Assembly (NCBI RefSeq): GCF_018343625.1
Contig: NZ_JAGYPG010000003.1
Span: 251,102 to 315,101 of the forward strand
Length of the DNA stretch: 64,000 nt
Reading direction: 5' to 3'
Source: Lederbergia citri
GTDB taxonomy: Bacteria > Bacillota > Bacilli > Bacillales > Bacillaceae_C
Position 1 is the first letter of the stretch. Every line of letters starts with the position of its first letter. The position numbers were made by a program, and so were the translations under genes. Under the pieces are notes generated by a model, which was not told where the DNA came from, did not search any database, and saw only the letters and a program-made list of their open reading frames with translations. Below are positions 7,935 through 15,819 of the stretch, in pieces.

Positions 7935-8861
7935 ATGGAAACAGTCGGAAATATGATTTTGCCGGAAAGAGTTCAGAAGTGGGTAGTAGATTCAATTAAT
8001 CCGGAAGCTACGATAGAATCTATAAATCAATTGAAAGGCGGCATTTCCTCCCTTGTTTATAAAGTTAGACTAAAGGTGAGTGAGGAAATATATGAATATG
8101 TAGTTCGCTTGCATTTCGCCGAAGGCTGGAATGAAAATAGTCCAGATTTAGTCATTAATGAGGCTGAGAACCTTCGCTTTACAAAGCTAAAAAAACTTCC
8201 GACACCTGAGATTATTGCGATTGAAGAGACAGGGACTCTTTTTGGTTCTTATGCTTCAATCATGACCAAGCTTGAAGGCAAGGTTGTTCTGGAGCCCGAT
8301 GATATGAAATCTTGGCTAAGTGGACTTGCTCTGGCGCTTGTGCAAATACATAAAATAGAAGCTGATTTTCCGCGTTCTTACTATACATATCAGGACCCTA
8401 ATGCATTCGAGATTCCTGCATGGTCGGGCTTAGAGGAAGAATGGAAAAAGGTTCTTACCATTATTAAAGGGCAACGTCCTGAATTCCAGGAGTGTTTTAT
8501 CCATCGAGACTACCATCCAAATAATGTGCTATGGTCAGGAAATTCTGTGAGTGGAATAGTAGACTGGATTAACGCGTGTAAAGGTCCTGCTGGTGTGGAT
8601 GTTGGCCATTGTCGAGTCAACCTTGCTCAATTGTACGGGGTAAAAGAAGCGGATCTGTTCTTATCTTATTATCAACAGTACGCTGGTCGAAAATTTGAGT
8701 ATGAACCCTATTGGGATATCATTTCGCTCGTTGATTTTCCTTTAGAAGATCCCGAAGTATACCCAGGATGGACGGACTTAGGTTTTAAAGGATTATCTGC
8801 TCAATTAATCAAAGAGCGTTTGGAAGCCTATTTGGTAAGTTTAATCAATCGTTTTAAATGA
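7935..8861 (+). CDS. APH-family phosphotransferase
   Basis: A 308-residue kinase of the aminoglycoside/macrolide phosphotransferase superfamily. The catalytic loop is HRDYHPNN at 190-197 (Asp192, Asn197), followed by IVDW at 208-211. The N-lobe includes a Gly-Gly-Ile-Ser nucleotide loop (residues 35-38). The pattern near the active site resembles macrolide 2'-phosphotransferase-like and bacillary Mph-like relatives, but the antibiotic or metabolite substrate cannot be inferred. An AGGCGG site precedes the ATG. Monocistronic; it is not closely similar to the APH gene at 2457-3374. Confidence 0.8.
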   Translation: METVGNMILPERVQKWVVDSINPEATIESINQLKGGISSLVYKVRLKVSEEIYEYVVRLHFAEGWNENSPDLVINEAENLRFTKLKKLPTPEIIAIEETGTLFGSYASIMTKLEGKVVLEPDDMKSWLSGLALALVQIHKIEADFPRSYYTYQDPNAFEIPAWSGLEEEWKKVLTIIKGQRPEFQECFIHRDYHPNNVLWSGNSVSGIVDWINACKGPAGVDVGHCRVNLAQLYGVKEADLFLSYYQQYAGRKFEYEPYWDIISLVDFPLEDPEVYPGWTDLGFKGLSAQLIKERLEAYLVSLINRFK

Positions 8862-8966
8862 ATATCAACTTAATTTAACGGTTAAACAATGTACAGAGAA
8901 CCGTATGTTTGTTAAAATGAATACAGCTTATTAATAATTATTTATAGTAGGGAGTGGGAGGAGCAT

Positions 8967-9707
8967 ATGAGTAAAAAAGCACTGATTGTATGGGGTGGCT
9001 GGGATGGTCATCAACCTGAACAAGTAGCGGAAATATTTAAAGGAATTCTAGAAGAAGAGAATTTTAACGTAGAAGTTTCTAATTCACTAGATTCATATGC
9101 CGATACAGAAAAAATGAAAGCGTTTGATTTAATTATTCCACATTGGACAATGGGACAAATTAAAAATAATTTCGCTCTGAATATTTCTGAAGCAGTGGTA
9201 AGTGGTGTTGGCTTGGCCGGCTGCCATGGCGGGATGTGTGATTCCTTCCGCAATAATGTGGACTGGCAGTTCATGACAGGGGGCAATTGGGTTGCTCATC
9301 CTGGTAATGATGGCATTGAATATATGGTAAATATTAAGCATTCTTCTAGCCCGCTTTTAGAAGGGATTTCAGATTTCAAGGTTGTCAGTGAGCAATACTA
9401 TTTACACGTCGATCCTGCTGTAGAAGTTTTGGCAAGCACTCGCTTTCCAGTTTTTGAAGGTCCTCATTCAACGAATAAAGCTGTTGATATGCCTGTTGTG
9501 TGGACAAAGCGTTGGGGAGCTGGCCGTGTTTTTTACTGTTCACTAGGCCATCAAGCAAATATTGTTGCGATGCCTGAAGTGACGGAGATTATGAGAAGAG
9601 GGTTCCTATGGGCTGCAGAAGGCAAGACACTTTACAGCGAATTAGGAGCGAAATTATCAGTAGGAAATGTTCGTTCTTATACAGGAATGGGAGATAGTTC
9701 AGATTGA
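8967..9707 (+). CDS. ThuA-like domain protein
   Basis: A 246-residue protein of the ThuA family (class I glutamine amidotransferase-like fold), found in trehalose and other sugar-utilisation operons. Visible hallmarks are the N-terminal strand KALIVWGGWDGHQPE, the central GLAGCHGGMCDSF nucleophile-elbow region and the C-terminal GAGRVFYCSLGH strand. The biochemical activity of ThuA proteins is not firmly established; they accompany 3-keto-sugar metabolism in rhizobia. Here it stands alone, and a sugar dehydrogenase/isomerase set lies 36 kb away. GGGAGTGGGAGG precedes the ATG. Confidence 0.85.
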   Translation: MSKKALIVWGGWDGHQPEQVAEIFKGILEEENFNVEVSNSLDSYADTEKMKAFDLIIPHWTMGQIKNNFALNISEAVVSGVGLAGCHGGMCDSFRNNVDWQFMTGGNWVAHPGNDGIEYMVNIKHSSSPLLEGISDFKVVSEQYYLHVDPAVEVLASTRFPVFEGPHSTNKAVDMPVVWTKRWGAGRVFYCSLGHQANIVAMPEVTEIMRRGFLWAAEGKTLYSELGAKLSVGNVRSYTGMGDSSD

Positions 9708-9712
9708 TAAAG

Positions 9713-9755
9713 AGGAGCTGTCAAGGTGCAAAGCACTTATGACAGTTCCTTTTTA
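9713..9755 (+). terminator. Terminator of the ThuA-like gene
   Basis: Arms AGGAGCTGTCA (9713-9723) and TGACAGTTCCT (9740-9750) with a following T run. Confidence 0.75.
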
Positions 9756-9821
9756 TGTTATTGAAAAAACCCTTTTTAAATCCATTTAAAGTAAGTGGGT
9801 CTATTCACGAAAACGAGTTAA

Positions 9822-9854
9822 CAAAAAAATGGAACTGCCCATTACGACAGTTCC
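9822..9854 (-). terminator. Terminator overlapping the 3' end of the MFS gene
   Basis: Stem GGAACTG (9831-9837) with CAGTTCC (9848-9854). Read on the minus strand it is followed by a run of seven Ts. The TAA stop of the MFS gene (9842-9844) lies in the loop, so coding sequence and terminator are interleaved. Confidence 0.7.
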
Positions 9855-10999
9855 ACTTTTTTCGGTTGAGAGGTTTTTCTACGAAGAATCATAACTGATG
9901 CTCCTCCAATTAATAAGATTCCTGTAAATAGAAAACCTTGATTGGCAGTTAAGCCTAATAACCCAGTTAATCCCGAGCCAACGACTACGCCAATGGAAAA
10001 GAATGCGTAAAAATATCCATACGCTTTACCTCGATGTGTTTGTTCTGTAGCTTCTATCAACAAAGAGTTAAGTGAAGGGAATAGAAAAGCAAATCCAATT
10101 CCATAGATCCCCATAATGACATATAGGGAAGGAATGCTATTGCTAAAACTAATTAAGATTAAACCAACAGCCATTGCTGACATACCAAATGCAGCGCTCT
10201 TTACGGGCTTTATAATATCAAATAAATTATTAATTGGTAAAACGAATACAAGAATAGCTACGATTCCAAACGTACTTAACAAAAGCCCACTCGTTTGCGA
10301 ATCCTGTCCAAGTGCAACTACTTTTAATGGAAGCATGTACGCAAGTACCCCTTGGGAAAACATTAGAAAAAACGCTCCGGAAAATGCCCTTATAATAAGT
10401 TTGTTTTTGAAAAAAACTCTTACTGATAGCGTGTCTGCCTTCTCCTTATTTCCTTTTTCAATTACTCTTCTTCTTAAAAAAATAATAGAAAGAATTCCTA
10501 GTAAAATCATGAAAAATGCGGTCACACTTAAAACCGTTGTTTCACTTGATTTACTTGCTACAATTCCGCTGAATGCCGGTCCAATCACAGCAGCAAGACC
10601 TACAAATGCACCAGATAATGCAGCACCCTTTCCTTTTTTCTCTTCCTTAGCCGAATTTGCTAAATAAGTAAAAGCCGCCGGCACAATTAACCCTGCTGTT
10701 AAGCCATGTAAAAAGCGAATGAACAGAAGAGACCAAGCATCAATGGCGAGAAAATATGAAAATAGCATTACTCCTGTAAATAATAATCCTATTAACAAAA
10801 TAACGAAAGGACCTCTTTTATCTGTTAAAAACCCGGAAATGACATTTCCAATTGTATTTGAAAAAGAGTACATCCCAACTGCCAAACCTGTTAAAAAGGG
10901 AGTGGCGCCAAGTGATGTCGCAAGAGGAGTTATAATCGGCAGCTGAGTAAATAAATCAAAAAATGAAAAGAATACAATGAAATATACGAAAACCCGCAT
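9842..10999 (-). CDS. MFS transporter, drug-efflux-like
   Basis: A 385-residue, 12-helix major facilitator permease of the DHA1-like group. It has the loop 2-3 motif GFLTDKRGPF and the helix 5 antiporter-type pattern GLAAVIGPAFSG. The ATG at 10999 is preferred because GGAGG stands upstream; a longer in-frame ATG at 11017 contains that ribosome site. It is single and bounded by its own terminator. Export of a drug or metabolite is likely from the family; the substrate is unknown. Confidence 0.8.
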   Translation of the reverse strand: MRVFVYFIVFFSFFDLFTQLPIITPLATSLGATPFLTGLAVGMYSFSNTIGNVISGFLTDKRGPFVILLIGLLFTGVMLFSYFLAIDAWSLLFIRFLHGLTAGLIVPAAFTYLANSAKEEKKGKGAALSGAFVGLAAVIGPAFSGIVASKSSETTVLSVTAFFMILLGILSIIFLRRRVIEKGNKEKADTLSVRVFFKNKLIIRAFSGAFFLMFSQGVLAYMLPLKVVALGQDSQTSGLLLSTFGIVAILVFVLPINNLFDIIKPVKSAAFGMSAMAVGLILISFSNSIPSLYVIMGIYGIGFAFLFPSLNSLLIEATEQTHRGKAYGYFYAFFSIGVVVGSGLTGLLGLTANQGFLFTGILLIGGASVMILRRKTSQPKKVELS

Positions 11000-11142
11000 G
11001 AATATGATTGCCTCCATCTACTAAACTTATTTCTATCATCTCTTTTTCATGTTCAATAGGCAAGTGGTGATCTTCCTCTTCCTAACTCCCAATGGATTTT
11101 AGCAACTCGCAAAATAGATAAGCTTGTTTTTTATTTTATAAT

Positions 11143-11667
11143 AAGGGAAAAGGTACCTTTATTGCCAAACCGAAACTGGAGCAATCATTAACGGGATTTT
11201 ATAGTTTTAGTAAGGTAATGCAGGAAAGTGGTTTAGAGCCAAATGATGTGATTATTGAGATGAAGGTAGTTCAGCCCACAACGAAAATAATGAGAATTTT
11301 GCAATTAAATATGAATGATAAGGTAATTGAGTTAAAAAGACTGCGATGTGCTAATAACGAACCAATTATATTTGAAACTTCCTACATTCCAGAACGTTTC
11401 TTACCAGAAATTTCGATGAAAGACATACAAGACAGTTCGCTTTATGATGTGATGGGGAAAAAATTTGGAATTATCGTATCAAGAGCAAAAGAGGTCTTTG
11501 AACCAATTTTAATCCAAGAATACGAAAGCAAGTATCTGGAGGTAAAAGAGGGATACCCAGCACTATTATTAGAGAGAATAGCCTATGACACTAGTGAGAC
11601 GCCGGTTGAATTTTGTCATTCCGTTGTTCGCGGGGATCGTTGTCGGTTTTATACAGAGTTAATTTAA
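11143..11667 (+). pseudogene. GntR/HutC regulator remnant lacking its DNA-binding domain
   Basis: The frame encodes a UTRA effector-binding domain (IIEMKVVQPTTKIMRILQLN...VIELKRLRCANNEPIIFETSYIP...VEFCHSVVRGDRCRFYTELI). Upstream in the same frame is the linker KGKGTFIAKPKLEQSL, which normally follows the GntR winged helix. Further upstream the frame hits a stop and no HTH is present, so the N-terminal ~70 residues have been lost. An internal ATG at 11218 could still make a UTRA-only protein, but no ribosome site supports it. It is similar in kind to the intact regulator at 41751-42497. Confidence 0.75.
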
Positions 11668-11706
11668 AATTTTATCTTGACAAAATAAAGATTCAATTAT
11701 ATGTTT

Positions 11707-11741
11707 AAAACAACTACTTTGCAAAGCCAAGTAGTTGTTTT
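11707..11741 (+). terminator. Long hairpin after the GntR remnant
   Basis: Arms AAAACAACTACTT (11707-11719) and AAGTAGTTGTTTT (11729-11741) form a perfect 13-bp stem ending in T-rich sequence. It most likely terminates upstream transcription before the padR operon. Confidence 0.6.
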
Positions 11742-11748
11742 AAAAGTT

Positions 11749-11829
11749 GCTATCTTGTTAAACAAAGTAGCGAAGTTGTTCGACTAAGATCTTTTTATTT
11801 TGATTCGCTATCTTGTTTAACAATGTAGT
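11749..11829 (+). promoter_or_regulatory. Twin 23-bp near-palindromes, probable PadR operators
   Basis: Two related near-palindromes stand at 11749-11771 and 11807-11829, with half-sites GCTATCTTGTT and ACAAxGTAGY and centres 58 bp apart. The second ends 18 nt before the padR start. Sites of this type (TATATTGT/ACAATATA-like) occur in front of other Firmicute padR genes. Autorepression with possible looping between the two sites is the natural reading. Confidence 0.65.
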
Positions 11830-11847
11830 AAAGGAAGGAGGGTGCAT

Positions 11848-12177
11848 ATGTCGATACGAAGCCAGCTATTAAAAGGAATTTTAGATGGATGTGTGTTGGC
11901 TGTAATCGAAAAGGAACCCGTTTACGGATATGAACTTTCAAAAAAACTACAGGATATTGGTCTTGAAGATGTAAGTGAAGGGACGATATATCCGGTTTTG
12001 TTAAGACTTCAAAAAAACGGATTAATTAGAGGGGAAATGAGGCCATCAGATTCGGGGCCAAATCGAAAATATTATTTTTTGACGGAGATAGGGGAAGAGG
12101 CCTTACTGACCATTACAGAAGAGTGGAATCAAATAAGTGAGCCTGTCAATGCATTGTTCAAAAGGAGAGAAGACTAG
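11848..12177 (+). CDS. PadR family transcriptional regulator
   Basis: A 109-residue PadR winged-helix repressor (QLLKGILDGCVLAVI, YGYELSKKLQDIG, GTIYPVLLRLQKNGLI, GPNRKYYFLTEIG). The ATG at 11848 follows AGGAGGG by 5 nt. It is only distantly similar to the PadR at 3498 and has a different operator. It is 2 bp upstream of the DUF1129-like membrane gene and heads a three-gene operon with two membrane proteins that begin with helical HAAS-like segments. Confidence 0.88.
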   Translation: MSIRSQLLKGILDGCVLAVIEKEPVYGYELSKKLQDIGLEDVSEGTIYPVLLRLQKNGLIRGEMRPSDSGPNRKYYFLTEIGEEALLTITEEWNQISEPVNALFKRRED

Positions 12178-12179
12178 TA

Positions 12180-12854
12180 ATGAAAGCCAAAGAGTTAATA
12201 GAAGAAAACAATCGGAAAAGAGAATTATTGACTAAGGAAAACGAAGTTTATTATAGCGATATGATGATCTATATTCGACTTCAAATGTCACTATCAGAGC
12301 AACAGTCAGAAGAAGTATTAATGGAAATGCTTGATCATTTGCTTGAAGGTCAGGAGGAGGGAAAAACCGCTAACGACATATTCGGAGACGATCCAAAAGC
12401 TTTTGCAGATGAAATCATTGAGCAATTGCCGAAAGAGAAAAAAAGAGCGGTCATTCCTTTTGTAACAGGAATAGTAGCCAATATAGTCAGTTGGGTTTTA
12501 ATGATAAGAGGAGTTCTTTTTCTTGTATTGTCACAGTTTACAAAGGTGAAAACTGAAGTTTATCTAATCGGTACTATAGTAGTTGCATTAGTCATCGCTT
12601 GTTTCGTTGCCTTCACGATTTGGTTTATTTTTAGATTAATTAAAAATTCTCTGTTTAAAGAAAAGAAAAGCACAAAAATGGATATGCTGAAGGCTGGGTT
12701 AGTCGGAGCGGCAGGCATGGCTGTCGTAATAGTAGCTACAAAGTTTACCCCGGAAGTTGGACCCTCATTTAATTTTTCGTGGTGGGCATCTTTAATTGCT
12801 GGGGGAGTTCTGTGGTTGATTGTGTTTACTACGAAAAAATTCGGAGGGAAATAA
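12180..12854 (+). CDS. DUF1129/HAAS-type membrane protein
   Basis: A 224-residue protein with a cytoplasmic N-terminal helical domain (LIEENNRKRELLTKENEVYYSD then LSEQQSEEVLMEMLDHLLEGQEEGKTANDIFGDDPKAFADEIIEQL), then four membrane helices. The helical part matches the HAAS/DUF1129 type that sits next to PadR genes. The stop (12852-12854) is 1 nt before the next ATG, whose ribosome site lies inside this gene. Function unknown; a sensory or scaffolding membrane partner of the PadR regulon is likely. Confidence 0.65.
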   Translation: MKAKELIEENNRKRELLTKENEVYYSDMMIYIRLQMSLSEQQSEEVLMEMLDHLLEGQEEGKTANDIFGDDPKAFADEIIEQLPKEKKRAVIPFVTGIVANIVSWVLMIRGVLFLVLSQFTKVKTEVYLIGTIVVALVIACFVAFTIWFIFRLIKNSLFKEKKSTKMDMLKAGLVGAAGMAVVIVATKFTPEVGPSFNFSWWASLIAGGVLWLIVFTTKKFGGK

Positions 12855-12855
12855 A

Positions 12856-13611
12856 ATGTTATCGAATAAAAGTAAGAGATTCATTGAAAATCTTCGATTG
12901 TATCTCATGACATCAGGTAAGAATGAAAGAGAAATAAGTGAATTAGTAGAGGAATTAACGAATCATCTTATTGAATCAGAAAAACGGGGAAAGAATATTG
13001 AGGAAATTATAGATTGCACTCCTGCTGAATATATGGCTTCTCTGAAAAGGGAAATGAAAACTGATTATAGAAGTCTAGTAAAAAATCTACCTATCTTTTT
13101 TCTAGGAGTCATTGCTTATTTTATGATGGGACCTGCGATAAAAGGTGAATTTGAACTGAATATTGTTCAAGTATTGGGATTTCCCATCATTGCTACAATT
13201 GGACTGGTCATTTACGTTGTCTTTTTACAACGTGCAGGAAAAAATCAATATTCCAACAAGAAACTTTTCTTTGCTGGCATGATGGCTAGTGCAAGTGTGA
13301 TGGTCCTGTTCATACTTTTAATGGTAGTGAGTGGTATTTTTATTGAACCTTTTTATAAGGCGAGTACACTTGCAAACTGGATTATTGTAGCGATTTGTTC
13401 CTTCATTTTTATTTTCGGTGCGTTATGGGCTAAAGCATGGTTTCCTATTTGGATCCCGGCTATTCTTTTCATTCCCGATTTTCTTTTCCGTTTTTCCAAT
13501 TTAACGGATGAAACGATTCTTGTTATTAGTTTTGTGTCTTTTATACTTATGTTTATTTTAATTATTTTAAGTTTAGTGGTGACCGAGAGAAAAAAGCCAA
13601 AAGTAACATAA
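12856..13611 (+). CDS. HAAS-domain multi-spanning membrane protein
   Basis: A 251-residue protein. Residues ~1-70 are a HAAS-like helix bundle (SKRFIENLRLYL...ISELVEELTNHLIESEKRGKNIEEII...AEYMASLKREM) and about six membrane helices follow. ATG 12856 is chosen because CGGAGGG stands 6-8 nt upstream. It is the last gene of the second padR operon. The related but separate N-terminal domains of this and the preceding protein suggest a pair acting together in the membrane. No enzymatic motif is visible. Confidence 0.65.
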   Translation: MLSNKSKRFIENLRLYLMTSGKNEREISELVEELTNHLIESEKRGKNIEEIIDCTPAEYMASLKREMKTDYRSLVKNLPIFFLGVIAYFMMGPAIKGEFELNIVQVLGFPIIATIGLVIYVVFLQRAGKNQYSNKKLFFAGMMASASVMVLFILLMVVSGIFIEPFYKASTLANWIIVAICSFIFIFGALWAKAWFPIWIPAILFIPDFLFRFSNLTDETILVISFVSFILMFILIILSLVVTERKKPKVT

Positions 13612-13631
13612 TGGATATGTTACTTTTGGCT
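13591..13631. terminator. Bidirectional terminator between convergent genes
   Basis: A perfect 16-bp stem, AGCCAAAAGTAACATA (13595-13610) with its complement at 13616-13631, and a 5-nt loop. The A run before it becomes a T run on the minus strand, so it serves the EamA gene best. Both stop codons lie in or at the hairpin. Confidence 0.85.
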
Positions 13632-14498
13632 ATACAGCTGCTTTCGTTGGTAGGTAGACAGTACGACTCCTCCTACAATGAAAATCGAGCCAACTATTTC
13701 TACGCCAGTAATTGGTTTGAATAGTAATATGAGTCCAAATAACATTGCGACAAAGGGCTCAAGATTTGATAATATGGATGCCTTAGAAGCATCAACATGT
13801 CGTATATTACTATTCCAAATGAGTGTAGCAAGCCCATGCACAATAACAGCTGTCCCAATTAGAAGTCCCCAATCGAAGATGCTACTACTGATTCGTAATG
13901 GACGATCGAGTGGTAAAGCAAAAAACATCGAAACAATTAAGCCTATAACATTTGAATATAAAGTAATCATCAGGGGATCGATTCTTTGAGAGAGTATTCT
14001 TGTCATAATGATCATAATTGCGAAGGTGATCATTGTAACTACAATCCAAAGGAGACCACTATCAACATGTATAGAAGATAAACTCCCTTTTGTTACAACG
14101 AAAAAAATTCCAATAATCGCCACAATAGAGCCCAATGCCATTCGAGTAGATAGTTTTTCTTTTAAGAAGATCGCAGCCAGAACACTAGTTAAGATAGGAG
14201 TCGTGGCTAATATTAATGCAGAAGTTGTGGGGTCAGCTGTTTGTAGTCCTACAAAAAAAGACCATTGATTAATATATACCCCGATAAATCCTAGAAAGAA
14301 AATAACAATGGCATCTGTCTTATTTAAACGGAATAGCTGTTTTTTGTAAGATAATCCGAATAAGAAAAGGACAATAAAGACAAGCCTTAGAAATGTTAAT
14401 AGTGCAGGAGAGAAACTTTGAACTAAAATTTTTCCAAATACAAAATTACTTCCCCATACAACCACACAAAAAGTTAGCCATGCATAAGCCTTAAACAT
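13620..14498 (-). CDS. EamA/DMT family transporter
   Basis: A roughly 292-residue, 10-helix drug/metabolite transporter with two EamA repeats. The first runs from WLTFCVVVWGSNFVFGK to the LLTSVLAAIFLKEKLS region, the second from LLWIVVTMITFAIM to EPFVAMLFGLILL. Family members export amino acids or other metabolites. Start choice is uncertain: ATG 14498 has AAAGGA 11 nt upstream, ATG 14510 has it too close, and the frame can be traced to a TTG at 14549. Convergent with the second padR operon. Confidence 0.8.
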   Translation of the reverse strand: MFKAYAWLTFCVVVWGSNFVFGKILVQSFSPALLTFLRLVFIVLFLFGLSYKKQLFRLNKTDAIVIFFLGFIGVYINQWSFFVGLQTADPTTSALILATTPILTSVLAAIFLKEKLSTRMALGSIVAIIGIFFVVTKGSLSSIHVDSGLLWIVVTMITFAIMIIMTRILSQRIDPLMITLYSNVIGLIVSMFFALPLDRPLRISSSIFDWGLLIGTAVIVHGLATLIWNSNIRHVDASKASILSNLEPFVAMLFGLILLFKPITGVEIVGSIFIVGGVVLSTYQRKQLYSQK

Positions 14499-14603
14499 AG
14501 GTGCACCCATCCTTTTACAAAATGCTAACTTTTCTATTCTATCCTTCAATGGATGTATAGTAAACTTTCGAACCCCATTTCAAAACTTCCCTTTTCTATT
14601 GAG

Positions 14604-14939
14604 TTAGCCTTCAAGCCAATCCCAATATGAGTCCTCTTGTTCCCACTGATATTGACGGAGGTTAATCTGCTTGCCATTAATAAGCTCTAGCCCTTCACGT
14701 TCTAGTAATATCTTTTGTTCGTAGGCAGTTTCAGGATCTCCGATTACAATTTCCCCTTTCGCATTAACGACTCTGTGCCAAGGTAGCCCGTATTTCGAAC
14801 TCATGGAGTGAAGAATTCGTGAGACCTGCCTAGCCGCTCGTGGATTTCCTGACAGGCGAGCTATTTGTCCATACGTTGCAACACGACCTTGAGGTATTGA
14901 TTTTATTAAAGAAATAACTTTTTCTGTAAAGGCATTCAT
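14604..14939 (-). CDS. Alkyltransferase-like (MGMT-family) DNA repair protein
   Basis: A 111-residue single-domain protein of the O6-alkylguanine-DNA alkyltransferase C-terminal fold. The helix-turn-helix region (GRVATYGQIARLSGNPRAARQVSRIL) and the active-site loop are clear. The motif reads PWHRVV where true methyltransferases have PCHRV, so the acceptor Cys is replaced by Trp. This is the mark of alkyltransferase-like (ATL) proteins, which bind alkylated guanine and hand it to nucleotide excision repair. ATG 14939 is supported by GGAGAGGG. Confidence 0.9.
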   Translation of the reverse strand: MNAFTEKVISLIKSIPQGRVATYGQIARLSGNPRAARQVSRILHSMSSKYGLPWHRVVNAKGEIVIGDPETAYEQKILLEREGLELINGKQINLRQYQWEQEDSYWDWLEG

Positions 14940-15078
14940 GTTTACCCTCTCCAATCTTTTTTAGTATATCATTAAAATAATTAGGATTATGAAAGGGAGG
15001 AGGATCCTAAAAGGGTTACTATCGTACCCTAGTGGTCTTTCTCGTTCAGAAAATCTATAACGTAACGAGGATTTTTTG

Positions 15079-15084
15079 TATAAT
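15079..15084 (+). promoter_or_regulatory. Probable -10 box of the bceRS-like operon
   Basis: A consensus TATAAT lies 33 nt before the response-regulator ATG. A convincing -35 is not seen, so the promoter may depend on an activator. Confidence 0.4.
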
Positions 15085-15117
15085 GAAAAGTAACAATTTG
15101 GTAAAAGGAAGATTGAT

Positions 15118-15819
15118 ATGGCGAAAATCATGATAGTAGAAGATGATCCTAAAATTGCAAAACTGCTTCAAAATCATCTTGAAAAATACGGATATCAAGC
15201 TAATATAACAGAAGACTTTGATCATATATTTGAGCTTTTCACTGAAATTAATCCCGACATGGTTCTGCTGGATGTTAATTTGCCAAGTTACGACGGCTAT
15301 TACTGGTGCAGGCAAATTAGAAAAATATCAACGTGTCCTATTTTATTTATATCTGCAAGGTCTGGTGAGATGGATCAAGTCATGGCCTTGGAAAACGGTG
15401 CGGATGATTTTATTACAAAACCGTTCCATTATGAGGTAGTTATGGCGAAAATACGCAGTCAACTGCGGCGGGCGTATGGAGAGTATGCTCCTAAAGTTGA
15501 GGAACGAACAGTGGAATTAGAAGGATTGACCTTATATATGGAACGGATGGAAGTAAAAAAGGGTGATCATATCGTTTCTTTGACTAAAAAAGAAGCCATT
15601 ATGCTAGAAATCCTTATGAAACGTTCTCCTCGAGTGGTCAGTCGAGAGACGATTTTAGAAAAATTATGGGATGATCAATCTTTCGTAGATGAAAACACGT
15701 TGAATGTAAATGTGACTCGTGTGCGGAAAAAGCTTCAGGAATTAGGAATTGACGATGCAATTGAAACCGTACGAGGAGCGGGTTATCGTTTCATACCTAA
15801 TTGGGTGAAAGAGGGATGA
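15118..15819 (+). CDS. BceR-like OmpR-family response regulator
   Basis: A 233-residue response regulator. The receiver domain (residues 1-120) has the acidic pair Glu8-Asp9-Asp10, the phospho-acceptor Asp52 in LLDVNLP and Lys101 in TKPF. A winged-helix OmpR/PhoB domain follows (LTKKEAIMLEILM...VSRETILEKLW...NVNVTRVRKKL...VRGAGYRF). It overlaps the sensor kinase gene by 4 bp and sits beside a BceAB-like ABC transporter. That is the standard arrangement for sensing and expelling cell-wall-active peptides such as bacitracin or lantibiotics. Confidence 0.88.
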   Translation: MAKIMIVEDDPKIAKLLQNHLEKYGYQANITEDFDHIFELFTEINPDMVLLDVNLPSYDGYYWCRQIRKISTCPILFISARSGEMDQVMALENGADDFITKPFHYEVVMAKIRSQLRRAYGEYAPKVEERTVELEGLTLYMERMEVKKGDHIVSLTKKEAIMLEILMKRSPRVVSRETILEKLWDDQSFVDENTLNVNVTRVRKKLQELGIDDAIETVRGAGYRFIPNWVKEG

